A program made the position numbers and the translations under genes. Below, piece after piece: positions 15,810 to 25,242 of a DNA stretch of 64,000 nucleotides; the first letter of the stretch is position 1, and every line of letters begins with the position of its first letter. The notes under the pieces were generated by a model. That model searched no databases. It was not told the origin of the DNA and saw nothing but the letters and a program-made list of their open reading frames with translations. The DNA comes from Holophagae bacterium (GTDB taxonomy: Bacteria; Acidobacteriota; Holophagae; Acanthopleuribacterales; Acanthopleuribacteraceae). The DNA lies in the NCBI GenBank assembly GCA_029263455.1, contig JAJCXM010000038.1:1-64000 (forward strand). The letters run 5' to 3'.

Positions 15810-17177
15810 ATGCGCTGCCTACTTTGGACAACTCTTTTATCGGCAAGTATTAGCTTCAGTCAAGGTCATCTGAGTGAGAAGCAGATTCAGCAGGCCGCTG
15901 CCTTGCGCGATACCGCGATCAAAGAGAGTCAAGCCTATGACATCGTGGAATCGTTGGTGGTGGAAGTAGGTCCACGTATGGCGGGCACTGAAGCCGATGC
16001 GCGTGCGGTTATTTGGGCAGAGAACAAATTGAATGAGCTTGGTTTTGACAAGGTCTGGAAAGAGGAAGTGCGTTTCCCGTCCTGGAAGAGGGGACAAGAG
16101 GTTTGCGAAATCGTGCAACCCTATCCTCAGCCCTTAATGGTGACGGCATTGGGCGGTTCCATTGGAACGTCAGAAGAGGGTTTGACGGCTGCAGTGGTCG
16201 AAGTGGCTAGTTTGGAAGCTTTAAAGGAGATCGATCCCTCAAAGGTCAAGGACAAGGTTGTCTTCATTTCAAATCGCATGGAACGCACAAGAATAGGTAC
16301 GGGATATGGCTCAGCGGTTGGCGCGCGCGTGCATGGCGCTTCAGTGGCGGCGGAAAAAGGTGCCTTGGCCGTGGTGATTCGTTCTATTGGAACCGATGAT
16401 CACCGCTTGCCGCACACAGGACTGCAACGCTATGCCGATGGCGTGCGCAAAATTCCGGCAGCTGCTCTTTCCAATCCGGATGCTGATCTATTGCAATTGG
16501 CCCTGAAACGCGCGCCCGTAACCATAAAACTGACGCTAGGCTGTTCAGAATCGGGTGAAGCGGTCTCCCATAACGTGATAGGCGAAATGACTGGGCGAGA
16601 AAAACCAGAAGAGCTGATCTTGTTAGCTGCTCACCTGGATTCTTGGGACTTAGGAACTGGCGCTGTGGACGATGGGGTTGGTGTGGCGGTTGTTACGGAA
16701 ACGGCACGCTTAATTGGTCAACTGAAACAGAGACCACGACGAACTATCAGAGTGGTTTTATATGCCAATGAAGAACAAGGTATTTGGGGTGGACGCGCTT
16801 ATGCCTCCCAACATCAAGACGACGTTAAAAATCATCTGATAGCTGCCGAATCAGACTTTGGTGCCGGCGCCATATGGGCATTCGCAACGAAGGTAGATCC
16901 AGCAGCTGATGAAACGATGGCTCAGATCGCTGCTGTGCTTGAACCGTTGCAGATTCAGGCGGTTGTTGAAGATGCCTACGGCGGTGCAGATATAGGTCCA
17001 CTGATGAAGCTGGGCGTGCCAGTCGTGTCTTTGATGCAGGATGGCACCCATTACTTCGATATCCACCATACGGCGGACGATACTTTGGACAAAATTGATC
17101 CTGCAACGCTCAATCAGAATGTGGCTGCTTACGTCGTGTTCACTTATTTGGCAGCGGAAGCAGACATCCGTTTCTGA
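15810..17177 (+). CDS. Secreted M28-family zinc aminopeptidase/carboxypeptidase (PGCP-like)
   Basis: 455 aa from ATG 15810, which sits six bases after GGAGGATTC. The signal peptide is MRCLLWTTLLSASISFSQG. A PA-type domain occupies ~residues 110-230. The M28 metal site is visible: HLDSWD at 275-280 (His275, Asp277), VDDG (Asp287), NEEQG (Glu321/322), SDFG, and HHTADDTLDKI near the C-terminus. The arrangement resembles plasma glutamate carboxypeptidase-like M28B enzymes, which hydrolyse short peptides. It probably acts in the periplasm or outside the cell on peptide nutrients. It is monocistronic, with a 139-nt gap to the next gene. Confidence 0.9.
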   Translation: MRCLLWTTLLSASISFSQGHLSEKQIQQAAALRDTAIKESQAYDIVESLVVEVGPRMAGTEADARAVIWAENKLNELGFDKVWKEEVRFPSWKRGQEVCEIVQPYPQPLMVTALGGSIGTSEEGLTAAVVEVASLEALKEIDPSKVKDKVVFISNRMERTRIGTGYGSAVGARVHGASVAAEKGALAVVIRSIGTDDHRLPHTGLQRYADGVRKIPAAALSNPDADLLQLALKRAPVTIKLTLGCSESGEAVSHNVIGEMTGREKPEELILLAAHLDSWDLGTGAVDDGVGVAVVTETARLIGQLKQRPRRTIRVVLYANEEQGIWGGRAYASQHQDDVKNHLIAAESDFGAGAIWAFATKVDPAADETMAQIAAVLEPLQIQAVVEDAYGGADIGPLMKLGVPVVSLMQDGTHYFDIHHTADDTLDKIDPATLNQNVAAYVVFTYLAAEADIRF

Positions 17178-17316
17178 AGCGTGAGCAGAACCCAATCGCA
17201 GGTAAGCCATGGTCGGTCAGGGACTTGTGCGTTATTCGGTATTGGACCTTGCTCCTGGAGGACGATACGCTTTAGGATGAGGTGAATCATTCATCCATTA
17301 AAAAGATCGGTGACGC

Positions 17317-18807
17317 ATGAACTACGGTTTCGTGATCGACAACCGCAAATGCATCGGCTGTCATGCCTGTACAGTCGCTTGTAAATCAGAGCACGATGTA
17401 CCGATTGGCGTTTTTCGCACCCATGTGAAGTACGTAGAAAAAGGCAAGTTCCCGGATTCTAAAAGAACCTTTACCGTTCATCGCTGTAATCATTGTGAAG
17501 ATGCGCCATGCGTGGAGATTTGCCCAACGCAGGCGTTGTTTACGCGCAAGGACGGCATTGTTGATTTTGACAGCCGGCGCTGCATTGGCTGTAAGTCGTG
17601 CATGCAGGCGTGTCCTTACGACGCTCTGTATATCGACCCGAACACTAAGACGGCGGCAAAGTGCAACTACTGCACCCATCGCATAGATCGTGGCTATGAG
17701 CCGGCTTGTGTGGTCGTTTGTCCGGTCGAAGCCATTGTTTCGGGTGATTTACATGACCCTCATTCAGCGATCGCCAAGTTGGTGGCGACGGAACCGGTAA
17801 GCGTGCGTAAACCTGAAAAAGATACGCATCCCAATGTGTTTTACGTGGAGGGCGATGCCAGCTCGTTTGCTCCGGAAATCAATCGAACCAATGAGAATAT
17901 TTGGGGTGCGCAAACGGGCGGCGTAGGTTATTTCGCTCGTCAAGACCATGAAGCTGATGATCAAAGCGTAGAGGATCAAGCGGGTCGAAGAGTTTACGAC
18001 GTGCCAAGCAAGGGCGTACTTTGGGGATGGCACGTTCCGGCGTACATCACGACTAAAGCCATCGCCACGGGATTAGTTCTGTTGGGCGTATTATCGCTAC
18101 CGTTGGCCGAATCGTCTCAGCAGGCACTGCCGTTACAGCGTGTCGCGATGTTGTCTTTGCTGTTTATTTGTCTGACGGGCGTTTTGTTAGTTGCTGATTT
18201 GGCGCGACCCGACCGTTTTATCTATGTGCTACTGCGGCCCAATTGGTCATCATGGTTGGTGCGAGGCGGTTATTTGATTTTTGTTTTTAGTTTGATATTG
18301 GTTGTTATTATTGTGATTGGTCAGAATTTACGTTGGTTGTGGCAGATTGCCGGATTTTCGGCGGTCACTGTTGCCAGTTATACGGCGTTCTTGTTGGGGC
18401 AAGCGCGCGGTCGAGACTTATGGCAATCCCCGGTAATTGCTATCCATATGCTGATTCAAGCAATCGTGGCCGGCAGTGCCGCTTGGATTTTCCTTGGCAT
18501 CGATGTGTATGCGGGTGTCTTTTTCTTGTTTTTGTCGCTTCTAGTTAGCTTGGTTATCGTCATTGTAGAAGCCGCCACCCCACATGGTTCACGTGACTCG
18601 CGCTTAGCTATGCAGCATATGTTGCGAGGAGAGCTGGCGCCGTCTTTCTATACGAGTGTGCTTTTAGGTCACATGGTGCCGTTGATCATTGCAGCCAGCA
18701 ATCCAAATACAGCGCTGCTGAGGTTGGCAGCCGTGATGGCGGTTTTGGGTATCTATTTTTACGAATCGGCGCGCATTAAAGCGCCTCAATTGGTCGAGCT
18801 GAGTTGA
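17317..18807 (+). CDS. Fused four-cluster ferredoxin and NrfD-type membrane subunit
   Basis: 496 aa. Residues 1-~160 form an iron-sulfur subunit with four cysteine groups for [4Fe-4S] clusters: CIGCHACTVAC, CNHCEDAPCVEICP, CIGCKSCMQACP and CNYC...CVVVCP. Residues ~235-490 hold about eight hydrophobic helices with the NrfD-type start GWHVPAYITTKAIATG, the quinone-interacting anchor of complex iron-sulfur molybdoenzymes (PsrC, DmsC-like, ActC). PsrB and PsrC equivalents are normally separate, so this is a fusion. It is followed 7 nt later by the catalytic subunit, so the two probably form one quinone-linked oxidoreductase. Confidence 0.88.
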   Translation: MNYGFVIDNRKCIGCHACTVACKSEHDVPIGVFRTHVKYVEKGKFPDSKRTFTVHRCNHCEDAPCVEICPTQALFTRKDGIVDFDSRRCIGCKSCMQACPYDALYIDPNTKTAAKCNYCTHRIDRGYEPACVVVCPVEAIVSGDLHDPHSAIAKLVATEPVSVRKPEKDTHPNVFYVEGDASSFAPEINRTNENIWGAQTGGVGYFARQDHEADDQSVEDQAGRRVYDVPSKGVLWGWHVPAYITTKAIATGLVLLGVLSLPLAESSQQALPLQRVAMLSLLFICLTGVLLVADLARPDRFIYVLLRPNWSSWLVRGGYLIFVFSLILVVIIVIGQNLRWLWQIAGFSAVTVASYTAFLLGQARGRDLWQSPVIAIHMLIQAIVAGSAAWIFLGIDVYAGVFFLFLSLLVSLVIVIVEAATPHGSRDSRLAMQHMLRGELAPSFYTSVLLGHMVPLIIAASNPNTALLRLAAVMAVLGIYFYESARIKAPQLVELS

Positions 18808-18814
18808 GGCAAGC

Positions 18815-21661
18815 ATGAGTACTTCCTGGATCGAAAAAATGGCTGAAAGACTGAAGGTCATCCCGAAACTTCAGATTTCTAATGAGATGAGAATGGACGA
18901 AGCTCATTCGGCATTAGTGGCCTATCCGCCATCTGATCAATGGGACGATGTGACTGTGTTTGATGCTGGCGCGTATCCCGAAGCCAAAGAGAAACACATG
19001 CGACTGGTTCCAACTACCTGTTTCAACTGCGAATCGGCCTGCGGTCTGTTGGCCTTTATCGATAAGGACACGAATAAGGTGGTTAAGTTTGAAGGGAACC
19101 CGGAACATCCTGGCTCCAGAGGACGAACTTGCGCCAAAGGGCCCGCCACCATTAATCAAATCAACGATCCTGATCGCATCCTATTCCCTCAAAAGCGGGT
19201 AGGTGAACGAGGCGGAGGTAAATGGGAAACCATCACTTGGGAACAAGCGTTAGACGAGATTTCGGCCAAGATAAGGGCGTCTTTGGTGGCAGGTCATCGT
19301 GACCGCGTTGTTTATCACGTAGGCAGGCCCGGTTATGAGGGTTCAGTAGAACGCGTCCTAAAAGCTTGGGGCGTTGATGGCCATAATTCGCATACCAATA
19401 TCTGTTCGGCAGGGGCGCGAACTGGTTATGCCTTGTGGCACAAACAAGACAGGCCCTCTCCAGACCACGCCAATGCGCGTGTCATCTTGCTATTAAGTTC
19501 TCATTTGGAAACGGGCCACTATTTCAATCCCCATGCGCAACGGATCATGGAAGGCAAAATGAGTGGCGCCAAGTTGATCGTGATGGACCCGCGTCTGTCT
19601 AACACCGCGTCGATGGCCGACCACTGGCTGCCTACCCAGCCGGGCTCCGAAACGGCCGTGCTATTAGCCATCGCTCGTTACTTGATGGCTGAAGGTCACG
19701 TCAATGAGGCGTTTCTTCGAGATTGGGTCAATTGGCGCGACTTTCTGAAACATGTTTCCCCAGAAAAGAATCCAGTTTTTGAAGATGTGTTACCGGCATT
19801 GATCGATGAATACAGTCGCTACACGTTTGCCTATGCGGCATCGGAGTCGGGCGTTCCTGCCGCTGAGCTTGAGCGCGTGGCGCAGGTGATTGCGGAAGCC
19901 GGCACACGTTTGGCGACCCATGTTTGGCGTGGACCTTCGATCGGTAACTTGGGCGGTTGGCAAGTTTCACGCGCTTTACATTTCATCAATGTGCTGACGG
20001 GCTCTGTGGGCACGGAAGGCGGCACGTCGCCAAATGGTTGGAACAAATTCCATCCACACCTATTCAACGAGCCGCCTGCGGTAGAGGCATGGAACGAGTT
20101 ACATTTCCCGCCCGAATACACGCTTTGTCATTACGAAATGAGTCAGATACTGCCGCACCTGATCAAGGATGGGCGTGGCAGCATGGACGTCTACTTCACG
20201 CGCGTGTTCAATCCAGTTTGGACGTATCCAGACGGTTTCTCGTGGATTGAGATGCTGAGTAACAAGGATGCGGTGGGTTGTCATATCGCTCTAACGCCCA
20301 CCTGGAACGAAACGGCATTTTTTGCCGATTACGTGTTGCCGATGGGTCATTCGTCCGAAAGACATGATTTGAATTCGTACGAAACCCAAGCCGGTGTGTG
20401 GATCGCCTTCAGGCAGCCGGTCCTCAGAGAATCAGCACGTCGCGAAGGTCGTGAAGTGGAATTCACCCATGAAATTAATCCAGGTCAGGTGTGGGAAGAA
20501 GACGAGTTCTGGACGGAGTTATCTTGGCGCATAGACACTGATGGAAGTCTAGGAATCCGCAAACATTTTGAGAGCCCGTATCGTCCTGGCCAAAAGATCA
20601 GAGTCGATGAGTATTATCGATACCTGTTTGAACATACAAAAGGGTTGCCGGCCGCCGCAGAAAAATTGGGCATGGACGCGCTGGAATACATGCGCCGCTT
20701 TGGCGCCTTTTTGGTTGAGGACAACATCTATCAATGTCACCAAAAGGAGATGAGTTCTGAGCAACTGGCGGATTCGAAGGTTGAAGACGGTTCTGTGATG
20801 CGCGACAACGTGATTGTTGGCGTGGTCGCCGAGGACACTTCTTACTCGGGATTTGAGACGCCTTCACGGCGCCAAGAGCTGTTTTCGCAAACGATGGCTG
20901 ATTTTGGGTATCCAGAACATGTATTGCCCCACGACCACATCCGCTCACATGTCCATCCAGACGAGATAGATACGGCTGCGGGCGAGATGATCCTGCTGCC
21001 GAACTTCAGGTTGCCCGTTCATATCCATTCACGTTCAGCTAATGCGAAGTGGTTGGTGGAAATTGCGCACCGAAATCCGATTTGGATACACAGCAGTGAT
21101 GCCGAGAGGTTGGGTGTGGAAACAGGTGATTTGGTGAAGGTCCAAAGTGAAATTGGTTGGTTCGTGGATAAGGTTTGGTCGTGTGAAGCCATCAAGCCAG
21201 GAATCGTTGCCTGCTCGCACCATTTGGGACGCTGGCGCCGTGAGGGTGATCAAGGAAATCAGTGGATGACAAATACGGTCTCCATTGAACGCAAAGAACA
21301 GGGTTGGTTCATGCGCACCAAGTCAGGGGTTCAGCCCTGGTTGTCCAACGATGCCGATAGTCGTCGTATTTGGTGGCGAGACGCAGGCGTCCATCAGAAT
21401 TTGATCCATGCTGTGCAACCAGATCCGATTTCGGGCGCCCACTGCTGGCTACAGAAAGTAAAGGTTCTTCTACCGCTGGAAAATGAACGGTACGGAGACG
21501 TATTTGTCGATACCGACAAATCGTTTGCCTGTTTCAAGCGTTGGAACCAAATGGCATTGGATCGTGAAACACATCCAGACGGACTGCGCAGAGCTCGATG
21601 GCTGAAAAGACCGCTGTCACCCGCACAAGACTACTATCTAATGCCAGAAAAGCGTACCTAA
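18815..21661 (+). CDS. Molybdopterin (bis-MGD) oxidoreductase catalytic subunit
   Basis: 948 aa. An N-terminal [4Fe-4S] site is formed by Cys69, 72, 76 and 106 (TTCFNCESACG...GRTCAKGP). MopB-fold segments follow: WDEAL-like WEQALDEISAKI, GRPGYEGS, and NICSAGARTGYALW. In the last, Cys197 is the plausible Mo ligand, as in PsrA/NapA-type enzymes. The C-terminal dinucleotide-binding domain includes NPIWIHSSDAERLGVETGDLV. No Tat signal is seen at the start (MSTSWIEKMAERLKV), so catalysis may face the cytoplasm unless it is exported by another route. Substrate unknown; polysulfide/thiosulfate, arsenic oxyanion and S/N-oxide roles are all possible. It is co-transcribed with the Fe-S/NrfD fusion. Confidence 0.88.
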   Translation: MSTSWIEKMAERLKVIPKLQISNEMRMDEAHSALVAYPPSDQWDDVTVFDAGAYPEAKEKHMRLVPTTCFNCESACGLLAFIDKDTNKVVKFEGNPEHPGSRGRTCAKGPATINQINDPDRILFPQKRVGERGGGKWETITWEQALDEISAKIRASLVAGHRDRVVYHVGRPGYEGSVERVLKAWGVDGHNSHTNICSAGARTGYALWHKQDRPSPDHANARVILLLSSHLETGHYFNPHAQRIMEGKMSGAKLIVMDPRLSNTASMADHWLPTQPGSETAVLLAIARYLMAEGHVNEAFLRDWVNWRDFLKHVSPEKNPVFEDVLPALIDEYSRYTFAYAASESGVPAAELERVAQVIAEAGTRLATHVWRGPSIGNLGGWQVSRALHFINVLTGSVGTEGGTSPNGWNKFHPHLFNEPPAVEAWNELHFPPEYTLCHYEMSQILPHLIKDGRGSMDVYFTRVFNPVWTYPDGFSWIEMLSNKDAVGCHIALTPTWNETAFFADYVLPMGHSSERHDLNSYETQAGVWIAFRQPVLRESARREGREVEFTHEINPGQVWEEDEFWTELSWRIDTDGSLGIRKHFESPYRPGQKIRVDEYYRYLFEHTKGLPAAAEKLGMDALEYMRRFGAFLVEDNIYQCHQKEMSSEQLADSKVEDGSVMRDNVIVGVVAEDTSYSGFETPSRRQELFSQTMADFGYPEHVLPHDHIRSHVHPDEIDTAAGEMILLPNFRLPVHIHSRSANAKWLVEIAHRNPIWIHSSDAERLGVETGDLVKVQSEIGWFVDKVWSCEAIKPGIVACSHHLGRWRREGDQGNQWMTNTVSIERKEQGWFMRTKSGVQPWLSNDADSRRIWWRDAGVHQNLIHAVQPDPISGAHCWLQKVKVLLPLENERYGDVFVDTDKSFACFKRWNQMALDRETHPDGLRRARWLKRPLSPAQDYYLMPEKRT

Positions 21662-21671
21662 GTGGCAGATA

Positions 21672-22286
21672 ATGGTTAGTGTCTATCAGCTTAAACCCGC
21701 CTTTCAGAAGCTCTTACGTCCGCTGGTTGTTTTTCTGTTTAGGATGGGTGTCACGCCTAATCAGGTGACGTTTTTTGCAACGATTGCTTCGATTGCGGTT
21801 GGTGTGGTGACCATACGACACGTGAATGATCGCATGGTTTATCTGGTTATTCCCGCCTTCCTTTTTGTGCGCATGGCGTTGAATGCTGTGGACGGGATGT
21901 TGGCGCGGGAACACCAAATGCAAACGCCGTTGGGTGCGTTCTTGAATGAGTTAGGTGATGTGATCTCAGATGTCGCCTTATACGCGCCTTTTGCCTGGAT
22001 TGTGAGCGTCAAACCGTGGTTGATTGGGCTTTTTCTCTTCTTTTCGGTGCTGACCGAGTTTGCAGGCGTCGTGGCTGTTCAAGTAGGGGCTAAGCGAAAC
22101 TATGCGGGTCCGATGGGTAAGAGCGATCGGGCCTTTTGTTTTGGTTTGCTGTCTTTGCTGTGGTCGATGGATTGGATCGCGGTGGATTGGCTTAATTGGG
22201 TGATCGGTTCCCTTGCGGGCTTAGCGTTATTGACTGTTGCTAATCGCATCCGTCTTTCTCTTTCCGAAATAAGCGTTGCTGACTAA
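21672..22286 (+). CDS. ynbA: YnbA-like CDP-alcohol phosphatidyltransferase
   Basis: 204 aa, about six membrane helices. The CDP-alcohol phosphotransferase motif D-x2-DG-x2-AR-x8-G-x3-D-x3-D appears as NAVDG-ML-AR-x8-G-AFL-N-ELG-D. The first and third Asp are therefore Asn. I recall the same substitutions, and the flanking MALNA, LTEFAG and YAGPMGKSDRA-like segments, in E. coli YnbA. The reaction would join a CDP-linked lipid or alcohol to a small alcohol at the inner membrane; the substrate is unknown. It starts 10 nt after the molybdoenzyme stop, so it is probably in the same transcript. The usual YnbB/YnbC partners are absent. Confidence 0.8.
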   Translation: MVSVYQLKPAFQKLLRPLVVFLFRMGVTPNQVTFFATIASIAVGVVTIRHVNDRMVYLVIPAFLFVRMALNAVDGMLAREHQMQTPLGAFLNELGDVISDVALYAPFAWIVSVKPWLIGLFLFFSVLTEFAGVVAVQVGAKRNYAGPMGKSDRAFCFGLLSLLWSMDWIAVDWLNWVIGSLAGLALLTVANRIRLSLSEISVAD

Positions 22287-22389
22287 TCCCATGCAGCGAT
22301 TTTTTGAGTCCATGATTTGTTGACCGCACTGGTTCTGTCGGCTCGACTACGGCATAATGGGCGACTAATTATTTGAATTAGGAGTCATT

Positions 22390-23208
22390 ATGTTGGCGAA
22401 TCAAAAAGTGGCAGTTATTGGTATGGGCAAGATGGGAACCACCATTGTTAAAGCCATGATCCAAAACGGTCTCGTTGCGCCGAGCCAAATCGTGGGCTCC
22501 ACCGGTCATGAGCAAACAGCTGAGCGCGCTGCAAAAGAGGCCGGCATCCGTGTCGTTACTGACAGCCAGTCTGCGGTTCGCGATGCAAATATCGTCATTC
22601 TGGCGGTGAAACCGCAAACGATGATGTCGGTTCTTGACACCATTGGTCCATATCTCAATTCTGAACAGCTATTTATTAGTTTGGCTGCAGCGATGTCGCT
22701 GGCAAAAATCGAAGCGAAATTGCCTGCCGGGTCGCCAACCATTCGGGCCATGCCCAACTTGCCCGCCTTGGTAAAGGAGGGCATGACGGTGATGTGCACG
22801 GGTCAATATGCAATGAAATCACATATTGAAATGGCTACGGCGATTTTTGGATCTTTTGGATTGGTGAGGGTGATTGATAATGAGGACTTGATGGATGCTG
22901 TGACAGCTTTGGCCGGCAGTGGACCGGCCTACGGCTATATCATCATCGAGTCGCTTGCAGAGGGTGGTGTCAAAGCAGGATTACCTAGGTCATTGGCCAC
23001 GACTTTGGCTGCACAGGCCATGCGCGGCGCTGCGGCGATGGTGCTTGAAACGGGCGAACACCCTGCAAAGCTGAAAGACATGGTGACGACACCTGCGGGA
23101 ACAACGGTAGACGGTATTATGGCGCTCGAAGAAGGGAGTTTGAGAGTCGCGCTCATCAAGGCCGTTGACGCGGCTACCGCAAAGTCTAAGGAACTATCGA
23201 AAGGCTAA
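22390..23208 (+). CDS. proC: Pyrroline-5-carboxylate reductase
   Basis: 272 aa; the last step of proline synthesis (P5C + NAD(P)H to L-proline), cytoplasmic. The Rossmann motif VIGMGKMGTTI is at the N-terminus. AVKPQ and RAMPN follow. The family C-terminal signature is TALAGSGPAYGYIIIESLAEGGVKAGLPR, followed by VTTPAGTTVDGI. Length equals the usual ~270 aa. AGGAG lies 6 nt upstream of the ATG. It converges on deaD with a single base between the two stop codons. Confidence 0.97.
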   Translation: MLANQKVAVIGMGKMGTTIVKAMIQNGLVAPSQIVGSTGHEQTAERAAKEAGIRVVTDSQSAVRDANIVILAVKPQTMMSVLDTIGPYLNSEQLFISLAAAMSLAKIEAKLPAGSPTIRAMPNLPALVKEGMTVMCTGQYAMKSHIEMATAIFGSFGLVRVIDNEDLMDAVTALAGSGPAYGYIIIESLAEGGVKAGLPRSLATTLAAQAMRGAAAMVLETGEHPAKLKDMVTTPAGTTVDGIMALEEGSLRVALIKAVDAATAKSKELSKG

Positions 23209-23219
23209 ATTAGCCTTTT
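23200..23219. terminator. Bidirectional stem-loop containing both stop codons
   Basis: AAAGGC-TAAATTA-GCCTTT is a perfect 6-bp stem with a 7-nt loop. It can be extended to AAGGCTAA-A-TTAGCCTT. The proC stop and the deaD stop both lie in the loop or stem. T residues follow on each strand (GCCTTTT on plus, GCCTTT on minus), fitting a compact shared terminator. Confidence 0.55.
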
Positions 23220-25000
23220 ACTTTTCCCTTCTTATCTTTCTTAACTTTCTTAGCCTTCTTGGCTTTTTTAGTACCAAACTCTTTGACAGAAAAAGACTGT
23301 TTACGGGCTTCGCGATGAGGTTTGTTTGGACGATTGGTTTTTGAACCCCGATCGGGTCCGCTACCTTTGTCAGCACTTATCCTCATCGGTTTTCCGGCAA
23401 CACGTAGTTTCGTTAAGATGGCCATGACGTCATCTGGCAGATCAGCAGGTAAGTCTACGGTGCTGTACTCTCGTTCAATTTGGATATGGCCGATGTAGCG
23501 ACTGGATATGCCTGCTTCGTTGGCGATGGCGCCAACAATATTTTTGGGCGATAGGCCGTCTGCTCGACCAACTTCAATGCGGTAACGCGAAAGATTGCTG
23601 TTGAAGTCTCTGGCGACCGCATTGGAGCGACCTTTTTCGCGCGACCTTTTGAAATCAGGCTCGCGGTACGGGGCATCTTTAGGCAATAAGAATGGGGCAT
23701 CGCCATGCGCCAACTGCGCGAGTGCGGCAGCAACGTCGATGGCTTCGACTTCAGTTTCAACCTGGTATTGAAGCACCATATTACGAAAAATATCCAATTG
23801 GTCACTGGCGATGGTGTCTGTGATGCGTTGTTTGAAGCGTTCAATTCGTTGATTGTTAACGTCATCTGACGTAGGCAGCTCCATGCGTTCAATGGTCTGA
23901 CGTGTGGCCGCCTCAATATCACGTAACATGCGGCGTTCTCTTGGGGCTACGAATATGATGGCGTCGCCTACGCGGCCAGCGCGTCCTGTGCGTCCGATGC
24001 GATGGATATAAGACTCGGTGTCATAAGGGACATCGTAGTTAATGACATGGCTAAGCCGGTCTACGTCAAGACCTCGAGCGGCTACATCGGTGGCGACGAT
24101 GACATCGACGGCGCCTTTCTTGAGACGTTCAACGGTTCGTTCTCGCTGGTTTTGAGGGATGTCACCGTTAAGCGGTGCACAAGAAAACCCACGTGCTTCC
24201 AATCGTTCGGCAATTTCGATGGTGGCTGTTTTGGTGCGTACAAAAACCAACATGCCGTCGAAATCTTCAACTTCTAGAATTCGGGTGAGCGCGTCCATCT
24301 TATGGGTGCCTGCGATCATCCAATAGCGCTGTCGGATTCTTTCGGCGGTCGCGGTTTGACTCTTCATCATGATGGTGATCGGATCTTTTAGGTAACGATC
24401 CGCGATGCGCCGAATAGGCTTGGGCATGGTGGCCGAGAACAACGCCATTTGACGTGTTGGTGGCGTTTGTTCAAGGATCCACTTGACGTCATCAATGAAA
24501 CCCATGCGTAACATCTCGTCGGCTTCATCAAGCACCAATGTTTTCAATGCATCCAGGTTTAGTGTGCCACGTCGTAGATGGTCCATGACGCGTCCTGGCG
24601 TACCCACCACTACGTGTATTCCGCGTTTGAGCAGCCGTAATTGGCCATCGTAATTCTGTCCGCCATAAATAGGTGAGACATGGAAGTCTTTAATGTGAGC
24701 GGCGTATTTCTGAAACGCTTCGGCAACCTGGATGGCCAACTCTCTAGTTGGTGTCAAAACTAGCGCTTGTGGGTGCCGAATCTTGACATCAACATGGGTC
24801 AAGATTGGTAAAGCAAATGCCGCTGTTTTGCCGGTACCTGTCTGGGCTTGTCCCAACACGTCCTTGCCTTCTAGCATGGGCGGAATAGCAGCCGCCTGGA
24901 TGGGCGTTGCTGATTCATAACCCACATCGTTGAGGGCTTTAAGTAGAGAAGCAGGGAGGCCTAAATCAGAAAATAGGCTTGGTTCAGACGATTCGTTCAT
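23210..25000 (-). CDS. deaD: DEAD-box RNA helicase, DeaD/CsdA type
   Basis: 596 aa. The Q motif (TPIQAAAIP), motif I AQTGTGKT, motif II DEAD (LVLDEADEMLRMGF), motif III SAT and motif VI HRIGRTGRAGR are all present. After the helicase core comes a DbpA-type RNA-binding domain (~470-550, RYRIEVGRADGLSPKNIVGAIA), then a lysine-rich tail (KKAKKAKKVKKDKKG). It unwinds structured RNA, typically in ribosome assembly, mRNA decay and cold adaptation. A 242-nt intergenic region separates it from the divergent small-protein gene; I saw no clear riboswitch or tRNA there. Confidence 0.95.
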   Translation of the reverse strand: MNESSEPSLFSDLGLPASLLKALNDVGYESATPIQAAAIPPMLEGKDVLGQAQTGTGKTAAFALPILTHVDVKIRHPQALVLTPTRELAIQVAEAFQKYAAHIKDFHVSPIYGGQNYDGQLRLLKRGIHVVVGTPGRVMDHLRRGTLNLDALKTLVLDEADEMLRMGFIDDVKWILEQTPPTRQMALFSATMPKPIRRIADRYLKDPITIMMKSQTATAERIRQRYWMIAGTHKMDALTRILEVEDFDGMLVFVRTKTATIEIAERLEARGFSCAPLNGDIPQNQRERTVERLKKGAVDVIVATDVAARGLDVDRLSHVINYDVPYDTESYIHRIGRTGRAGRVGDAIIFVAPRERRMLRDIEAATRQTIERMELPTSDDVNNQRIERFKQRITDTIASDQLDIFRNMVLQYQVETEVEAIDVAAALAQLAHGDAPFLLPKDAPYREPDFKRSREKGRSNAVARDFNSNLSRYRIEVGRADGLSPKNIVGAIANEAGISSRYIGHIQIEREYSTVDLPADLPDDVMAILTKLRVAGKPMRISADKGSGPDRGSKTNRPNKPHREARKQSFSVKEFGTKKAKKAKKVKKDKKGKVKG

Positions 25001-25242
25001 GATGATCCTTGTGGTCAGCCAGACAAAAGCAGGCCAACAAATTCAATAAAAATACGATTTGGATACACCACGGGGGTCAGATGTTCATCAAAAAAAGGAA
25101 AGACTGATGTCCGATTCGGCACCAAAGACGACCGCTCAATCTACTCGCTGTGGGCTACGATTGCAAGACAAATTGCACATCACCAATAGAGCAAGACATG
25201 TTAATATGCACCATATGAGCGTGAATTTATAGGAGACCAATT

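Noticed and set aside
23225-23275. Tandem-repeat-like tract
   Set aside because: It is the lysine-rich tail of the DeaD helicase (repeated AAG/AAA codons), not a separate repeat element.
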